Source: an uncultured Clostridia bacterium (GTDB lineage: Bacteria > Bacillota > Clostridia > TANB77 > CAG-508). From it: a stretch of DNA of 64,000 bases. Each line of letters starts with the position of its first letter. The stretch's first letter is position 1. Below the pieces are notes generated by a model that saw nothing but the letters and a program-made list of their open reading frames with translations, searched no databases and had not been told where the DNA came from. Positions 58,567 through 64,000 of the stretch are shown here, one piece after another. Where the stretch lies: assembly GCA_934119935.1 (NCBI GenBank), contig CAKOSX010000005.1, positions 25,036-89,035 on the forward strand, in the 5' to 3' direction. The translations under genes and the position numbers were made by a program.

Positions 58567-61172
58567 TATCTTTCACCTCCATAATATGTTTTTAAATAAA
58601 TTTCTTTTATCTCACTTATTAATGGGTATCTTGGATTTGCACCTGTACATTGGTCGTCAAATGCTTTTTCGCTCATCTCATCCAATGTTGATAAGAAATC
58701 TTCTTCTGAAATTCCATAGTCTTTTATTGTTTTCTTGAAGCCGACTCTCTCTTTTAATTCGTCTATTTTATTTATCAATCTTTCTAGTTTTTCTTGGTCT
58801 GTGTTCCCGCCTAAGTTTAAGCTATCTGCTATTTCTGCATATCTTCTTAAGGCATGTGGATACTCGTATTGTGGGAATGTTCCCATTTTTGTTGGAACTT
58901 CTTCTGCATTAAATCTCATTACTTCGTCTAATACCAATCCAACTGTAACTCCATGTGGTAGATGATGGTAAGCACCTAATTTATGTCCCATTGAATGGCA
59001 TATTCCTAAGAAAGCATTTGCAAATGCCATACCTGCCATCGTTGCTGCGTTTGCCATTTTTTCTCTTGCAATAGGATCGTTTGCCCCTTCTTCATAAGCT
59101 CTTGGCAAATATTCGAATATTGTCTTGATTGCTTCTATTGCAAGGCCGTCTGTAAATTCAGTTGCCATCATAGAAACATATGCTTCTACAGAGTGAACTA
59201 AGGCATCAATTCCAGATGCTGATGTTAGTCCTTTTGGAGCATTCATCATCATGTCTGCGTCTACTATTGCCATTTTAGGAAGCAATTCATAGTCTGCAAG
59301 CGGATATTTTTGACCTGTTGTTTCGTCTGTTATTACCGCAAATGGTGTTACTTCTGAACCTGTTCCTGCTGATGTTGGAACTGCTATAAAGTAAGCTTTC
59401 TCTCCCATTTTAGGGAATGTGTAAACTCTTTTTCTAATATCCATGAATCTCATTGCCATGTCTAGGAAGTCTACTTCTGGGTGCTCGTATAGAACCCACA
59501 TTATTTTTGCAGCATCCATTGCAGAACCACCACCGATTGCTATAATGCAATCTGGTTTGAAGGCATCTATCAATTTAGCACCTTCTTTTGCACAAGCAAG
59601 AGTTGGGTCTGGAGCAACATTGAAGAATGTTTCGTGAACTATTCCCATCTCATCTAATTTATCTGTTACAACTTTTGTGTAACCATTTTCATACAAGAAT
59701 GTATCTGTTACTATAAATACTCTTTTCTTATTCATTACATTTTTAAGTTCTTCTAAGGCTACAGGCAAGCAACCTCTCTTCATATAAACCTTTTCAGGTG
59801 CTCTAAACCAAAGCATATTTTCTCTCCTTTCGGCTACTGTTTTTATATTTAATAGATGTTTAATTCCAACATTTTCTGAAACCGAGTTTCCACCCCAAGT
59901 TCCACATCCAAGTGTTAAAGATGGAGCAAGTTTAAAGTTATACAAATCTCCAATTCCACCTTGTGATGATGGTGTGTTTACTAAAACTCTGCAAGTTTTC
60001 ATTTTGCTATAAAATTTTTCTATTTTTTCTTTTTCTGTAACAGTATTCACGTATAGAGATGAAGTGTGTCCTAGTCCACCATCTTCTATCAATTTATATG
60101 CCTTTTCAAGAGCATCGTCAAAACTGCTTGATTTATACATTGCAAGTACTGGAGACAATTTTTCGTGAGCAAATTCTTCAGATAAGTCTACGCTTTCAAC
60201 CTCTCCGATTAAAATTTTAGTATTTTCTGGAACACTTACTCCAGCAAGCTCTGCTATCGTGTGTGCCTTTTGACCAACTATTTTAGCATTCAAGGCTCCG
60301 TTTATGATTATAGTCTTACGAACCTTTTCCGTCTCTTCAGGATTCAATATGTAACATCCTCTTTTAACAAATTCGTCTTTTACCTTATCATAAATCTTGT
60401 CGCTTACTATTACAGATTGCTCAGAAGCACAAATCATTCCATTATCAAATGTTTTAGAATGTATAATCGAGTTTACTGCCAAGATTACATTAGCACTCTC
60501 GTCAATAACAGCAGGAGTATTTCCTGCACCAACGCCTAGAGCTGGCTTTCCGCTCGAATAAGCTGACTTAACCATGCCCGGTCCACCAGTCGCAAGTATT
60601 ATATCAGCAGACTGCATTAACATATTAGTAAGTTCAAGCGATGGAACATCAATCCATGCAATAATTCCTTCTGGAGCACCAGCCTTTACTGCCGCCTCTA
60701 AAACAGTTTTTGCAGCCTCTATAGTAGACTTTTTAGCTCTTGGATGAGGACTGATTATAATTCCATTTCTAGTTTTTAGTGCAATTAAAGTCTTAAAAAT
60801 TGCCGTAGATGTTGGGTTAGTTGTAGGAATAACAGCAGCTATAATACCAACTGGCTCAGCTATCTTCTTAATTCCATAACTATCATCTTGATAAATTACT
60901 CCGCAAGTTTTTTCGTTTTTGTATTTATTATATATATATTCTGCCGCATAATGATTCTTAATTACTTTATCTTCTACTATTCCCATTCCAGTCTCTTCGA
61001 CTGCCATCTTAGCAAGTGGAATTCTAGCTTCATTCGCAGCAATAGCCGCAGCCTGAAATATTTTATCTACCTGCTCTTGTGAATATTTTGCAAATTTCTT
61101 TTGTGCATTCTTAACTCTCTCTAGTGTCTTTGCCAAAGTTTCAACGCTGTCAACACATTCGTATTCACTCAT
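58566..61172 (-). CDS. adhE: Bifunctional acetaldehyde-CoA/alcohol dehydrogenase
   Basis: This encodes 868 residues. The N-terminal aldehyde dehydrogenase half has catalytic Cys248 in NGMICASEQSVIV. The C-terminal iron-type alcohol dehydrogenase has GGGSAMDAAK for NADH binding and iron ligands in DALVHSVEAYVS and CHSMGHKLGAYHHLPHG. It turns acetyl-CoA into ethanol in two NADH-using steps, so the organism ferments to ethanol. It assembles into long filaments (spirosomes) in other bacteria. A REP-like pair lies upstream of it. Confidence 0.97.
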   Translation of the reverse strand: MSEYECVDSVETLAKTLERVKNAQKKFAKYSQEQVDKIFQAAAIAANEARIPLAKMAVEETGMGIVEDKVIKNHYAAEYIYNKYKNEKTCGVIYQDDSYGIKKIAEPVGIIAAVIPTTNPTSTAIFKTLIALKTRNGIIISPHPRAKKSTIEAAKTVLEAAVKAGAPEGIIAWIDVPSLELTNMLMQSADIILATGGPGMVKSAYSSGKPALGVGAGNTPAVIDESANVILAVNSIIHSKTFDNGMICASEQSVIVSDKIYDKVKDEFVKRGCYILNPEETEKVRKTIIINGALNAKIVGQKAHTIAELAGVSVPENTKILIGEVESVDLSEEFAHEKLSPVLAMYKSSSFDDALEKAYKLIEDGGLGHTSSLYVNTVTEKEKIEKFYSKMKTCRVLVNTPSSQGGIGDLYNFKLAPSLTLGCGTWGGNSVSENVGIKHLLNIKTVAERRENMLWFRAPEKVYMKRGCLPVALEELKNVMNKKRVFIVTDTFLYENGYTKVVTDKLDEMGIVHETFFNVAPDPTLACAKEGAKLIDAFKPDCIIAIGGGSAMDAAKIMWVLYEHPEVDFLDMAMRFMDIRKRVYTFPKMGEKAYFIAVPTSAGTGSEVTPFAVITDETTGQKYPLADYELLPKMAIVDADMMMNAPKGLTSASGIDALVHSVEAYVSMMATEFTDGLAIEAIKTIFEYLPRAYEEGANDPIAREKMANAATMAGMAFANAFLGICHSMGHKLGAYHHLPHGVTVGLVLDEVMRFNAEEVPTKMGTFPQYEYPHALRRYAEIADSLNLGGNTDQEKLERLINKIDELKERVGFKKTIKDYGISEEDFLSTLDEMSEKAFDDQCTGANPRYPLISEIKEIYLKTYYGGER

Positions 61173-61228
61173 TAAAAAATCCTCCTTATGTTTATTTAAT
61201 GTACAACGTCCATTCGAACATTCCGGAG

Positions 61229-61342
61229 CATTTCGGGGACGGAGAAAAAAATGTACAAGTTTTATATTAATTTCTAATATTTTCTAAACATCTTGTTCCT
61301 TTATTTATTGTACAATTTTTTCTCCGTCCCCAAACTGTACAT
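61229..61342. repeat. REP-like inverted pair without GC core
   Basis: Left arm 61229-61257 and right arm 61309-61342 carry GGGGACGGAG and its complement around a 51-bp AT-rich middle. The GC core found in copies c and d is absent. It lies between the adhE start and the FxLYD gene end. I see no gene in 61173-61414. Confidence 0.8.
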
Positions 61343-61414
61343 TCAAATTTATGCCTATCATATCAAAAAACTAATAGTTTTACAACTATTAGTTTACTTT
61401 TTTGTTTTTATTTT

Positions 61415-61912
61415 TTATTTTGAAATTTCATAATCGTACAAATTTATATAGTCATCTGCTATATTTGCTGTTGCACTTATCGACTCGCCTGGCTTAAGCT
61501 CTGAAACTAATAAATAAATTTCTCCAATTGAATTTCCATTAACATCTAAACAAGTTATTTTTACATATTGTTCTTCCGTTTTTTCTTTTCCTACATTTGT
61601 AACTCTTACTCTAAAATTGCTTTCTCCATTCTTAGAATCCATCGAAAATTCTGAATATTTAAGATTTTCTACTATCTTTTCTTCTTGAGCTTTTGGAGAA
61701 TTGTTTACTTTCATTCCATTTTCAATTTTGGCATTTTCTAGATTTTTTACATCAATTTTGCTGCCTTCTTGTAATTCTATTTGAATATTATTCTGATTTT
61801 CTTTATTTGCTTTGTCTTTTGCATTATCTTTTTGACTTACTCCAAATGCGATAATTATTGATAATATTGCCACTAAACAAATAATACATAAAATTATTTT
61901 TTTATCTTTCAT
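61415..61912 (-). CDS. FxLYD-type membrane-anchored extracellular protein, second copy
   Basis: This encodes 165 residues: a membrane anchor (about 5-25), a polar linker, and the same C-terminal domain as at 21254 (KYSEFSMDSKNGESNFRVRVTNVGK, then ELKPGESISATANIADDYINLYDYEIS). It sits 15 nt downstream of the Hint-domain gene on the same strand and may be co-expressed with it. Confidence 0.75.
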   Translation of the reverse strand: MKDKKIILCIICLVAILSIIIAFGVSQKDNAKDKANKENQNNIQIELQEGSKIDVKNLENAKIENGMKVNNSPKAQEEKIVENLKYSEFSMDSKNGESNFRVRVTNVGKEKTEEQYVKITCLDVNGNSIGEIYLLVSELKPGESISATANIADDYINLYDYEISK

Positions 61913-61927
61913 TTTTTCTCCTCACTC

Positions 61928-64000
61928 TTAATCAATATCAACTGGTTTTAAATCTTTTACTTTTATTTTTTTCATTTCTCTTGTTCCAGATAAGCATCCA
62001 TTTGCTATATAGTTATGGTTCTTTGTCATTAATGTGTAATGACGTATTGGCTCTTGTATTTGCTCATGTTTTATTAAACTTGGCGTTGTTCCATCTTCTT
62101 TGTATATTTTATCTCCCATATTCCATTCATCAATATACATTAGTTTTTCCTGGCTTACATTGTAGAATTCATGCTTCTTTACCGTTGTTATTTGAGTACC
62201 ATCAGAGAAAGTCCATATATCATAACTTAGCTCAAATTTAACTTCGTGCATATCGTCATTTAGTACTTCATCTATTTCCCATTTTTTCGTTTCTGTATTA
62301 AATGAAATTACTTTATCTCCGACTTTTAAGTCTTTTAATTTTTTCTTTCTTCTCTTTTTCTTTTCTTCATCATATATGTCAATTTCGGTCTCACCTGATA
62401 AACACTCATATAATCTTACCTCGTTTGACCAGTTACTATCTTCATAATTTATGCCATCGCCAACCGCTTTAATTCTTACAATTTCGCTAAATAGCTCAAC
62501 TCCACTATTAAGTAAATTTTTACGCATTGTTAAAGCATCATAAGATGTTTTATCTTTTCCTACTTCCACAGTTTCTACTATACTTTGCACAACATATTTT
62601 GTTGCATTTTCAACTCTATCCCAAGTCAATTTTGAATTACCATCTGCAGTCAATCTTGGTGTAGCTAGTTTAGGCAATTGTTTTGTAATATTATAGGTTC
62701 TTGTCGCTGTATTTCCCGCATTATCTACTGTTGTTACTATTGCCACTGTAGTGCCCTTATTTGTAATTATTGTAGTCTCTGTTAAATTTTCACTTTCAGT
62801 TACTCCCTTTAATTTATATACGTTACTCCTCTGTCCACTTGTAGAATCATTTCCATTATTTAATTGTATATATATATTATTATTTGTTATTCCACTAGTA
62901 TACTCTACTCCAGTACTACTGTTTTGTTTCATTGTTAGGGTTCCTGGAGTTGGAGATGTTTTATCTATTTTTACAGTATAGTTTTTACTATAGACTGTAT
63001 TTGTGCCATCAGTAGTTTTAACTCTTAATGTTGTTGTTCCATCCGTTTGTATTTCACTTGTATTTGTTGTTCCTGCTGTCACATTCTGTGCAGAGCCAGC
63101 AATACTCTCATAGCTTGTACTTATTCCACTTCCTGTTGTTACATTAACAAGAGTTGCATATACATTTTGTGAGCTCCATTCATCACTCGTATAAGCTTGA
63201 GTACTACTTTCTTCATTAGATGTTTCAACTATTTTGTATCTTGTTTTTCCATTGCTGTCCATTCCATCTGCTTGTAGTTTAACCTTGGTATTTAGACATA
63301 CTACTGGTCTGAAGCCTAAACTATTTCGTCCCCACTGTGCATATAAATTTACCGAGTGGTCTCCATTCTTATTTGTAATACTTATACCAACTGGTACTGT
63401 TGCATACCAACGGCTTTGACCTATTATCCAATAACCATCGCAACTATTTCTTACTTCTTCTTCAATGCTTTGAAAGTATAGTCTATCACTATAGCCATTA
63501 TCAGTAGATTTAATATTATCCATCGAGTATCCATACTTATCATAAGAATAACTTAACTTTGGATATCCATCATTACTATTCCAACTTTTCGCAAACATTT
63601 CTACTGTAGGTCCTGCTATTGCATATTCAGCATATTCATTTCCATATAAACTCGACCATCCTTCTGTATCTAACATATATTCTATTGGAGAGCTACCATA
63701 ATCTTCTTTTAACCAATTTTTGGCTAAGCTATTATCACCTGAACCTCCTACATGAACAAGTGCTGCGCATTTTGGAGAGTCAACTAATGCATCCACACTT
63801 CCTGGTGTATTATATTCCCCTGCTGAATTCTTTATGTCTATATAATCATCTGCTATTAAATATATATGGTCATTCTCTGATGAATCTCCCGCATCTGATT
63901 TACCAGCATAAAATATTTTCCATCCAACATTTTTATCTCCTCCATTAGGAGTATAATTTGTTACTGTACTACCTATATATGAGCCAATATTATTTGCTAC
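61928..64000 (-). CDS. Large surface protein with C-terminal Hint domain (partial, 5' end outside window)
   Basis: The frame is open without a stop from 64000 down to 61928 (690 residues), so the true start lies beyond the window. In order: a domain with FRPVVCLNTKV (seen in many secreted Clostridia proteins), two or three Ig-like/bacterial surface repeats (about 62600-63150), a fibronectin-like stretch, and a Hint domain from Cys (62402-62404) CLSGETEI, through GDKVISFN and TTVKKHEF to KNHNYIANGCLSG. The usual C-terminal VHN is replaced by CLSG, so splicing is unlikely but N-terminal cleavage is possible. Only 20 or so residues follow. Confidence 0.8.
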   Translation of the reverse strand, partial: VANNIGSYIGSTVTNYTPNGGDKNVGWKIFYAGKSDAGDSSENDHIYLIADDYIDIKNSAGEYNTPGSVDALVDSPKCAALVHVGGSGDNSLAKNWLKEDYGSSPIEYMLDTEGWSSLYGNEYAEYAIAGPTVEMFAKSWNSNDGYPKLSYSYDKYGYSMDNIKSTDNGYSDRLYFQSIEEEVRNSCDGYWIIGQSRWYATVPVGISITNKNGDHSVNLYAQWGRNSLGFRPVVCLNTKVKLQADGMDSNGKTRYKIVETSNEESSTQAYTSDEWSSQNVYATLVNVTTGSGISTSYESIAGSAQNVTAGTTNTSEIQTDGTTTLRVKTTDGTNTVYSKNYTVKIDKTSPTPGTLTMKQNSSTGVEYTSGITNNNIYIQLNNGNDSTSGQRSNVYKLKGVTESENLTETTIITNKGTTVAIVTTVDNAGNTATRTYNITKQLPKLATPRLTADGNSKLTWDRVENATKYVVQSIVETVEVGKDKTSYDALTMRKNLLNSGVELFSEIVRIKAVGDGINYEDSNWSNEVRLYECLSGETEIDIYDEEKKKRRKKKLKDLKVGDKVISFNTETKKWEIDEVLNDDMHEVKFELSYDIWTFSDGTQITTVKKHEFYNVSQEKLMYIDEWNMGDKIYKEDGTTPSLIKHEQIQEPIRHYTLMTKNHNYIANGCLSGTREMKKIKVKDLKPVDID

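Noticed and set aside
63234..63796. Start of the Hint-domain gene at 63796
   Set aside because: The codon there is an internal GTG and the frame is open with family-like sequence to the window edge, so the gene is partial.
1..64000. Genome-wide reading of UGA as glycine, suggested by two in-frame TGA at conserved Gly
   Set aside because: Long glycine-rich genes (adhE, dnaK, mutS2, priA, dnaJ, ligA) contain no in-frame TGA, tRNA-Trp is the normal CCA type, and a TGA stop is used in an ATGA overlap at 51643. Two point mutations are the simpler view.

Overview
The window is low-GC (about 30 % by eye) chromosomal DNA from a Gram-positive bacterium of the class Clostridia, most likely an uncultured gut-type lineage. 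The evidence is the gene content and order: hrcA-grpE-dnaK-dnaJ behind a CIRCE operator, an Asp23/AmaP/DUF2273-nusB-xseA-xseB run, mutS2, rqcH, sigH, sleB, fhs, a long adhE, and several surface proteins with type IV pilin-like N-termini. Ribosome binding sites are strong, and stops are nearly all TAA or TAG. No rRNA, CRISPR array, intact transposase or integrase is visible.

Region 1 (1-5.1 kb) is accessory DNA beside the tmRNA gene ssrA. It holds a broken dinD fragment, two 86-bp direct repeats that each begin with the last 20 nt of ssrA, and between them a 4.4-kb decayed island. The island carries a small-peptide/antisense-RNA locus, a 787-residue protein with an unsecreted GH10-like domain, several unknown ORFs, and a coiled-coil protein split by a frameshift.

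Region 2 (5.1-9.3 kb): tmRNA, an orphan gene of atypical composition, tRNA-Trp, gtrA-like, an M23 peptidase with one in-frame TGA, a CD1247-type zinc protein and efp.

Region 3 (9.5-38.5 kb) is mostly core housekeeping on the minus strand: pepP-like, prepilin peptidase, yqeG, sleB, fhs, PAP2-like, xseB-xseA-nusB, the alkaline-shock proteins, mutS2 (plus strand), fmt, def, priA, gmk, rpoZ, yicC, rsmE, the heat-shock cluster, ychF, and an endolysin/holin pair.

Region 4 (38.5-43.3 kb): a small orphan gene with an RNA-switch-like leader, a second copy of the peptide/antisense locus, tRNA-Thr, sigH, rqcH and DUF4116.

Region 5 (43.3-64 kb): ligA with tandem repeats at its end, an SPFH/zinc-ribbon protein followed by three tandem Tim44-like zinc-ribbon paralogues, pgsA, a surface-glycan cluster (fucosyltransferase, two GT2 genes with one frameshifted, a Wzy/O-ligase-like protein) next to a pilin-like leucine-rich-repeat protein, an APH-type kinase with adhE, and a large Hint-domain protein cut by the window edge.

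Two families of structured repeats run through the intergenic spaces. One is a GC-rich hairpin with compensatory base changes and non-conserved but always self-complementary arms (four copies). The other is a REP-like GGGGACGGAG motif, present as inverted pairs or single arms. They are nested twice, and single arms have become part of genes. The strongest candidate for an undescribed system is the pair of convergent peptide/antisense-RNA loci at 0.7-1.07 kb and 39.05-39.38 kb, which resemble type I toxin-antitoxin modules.
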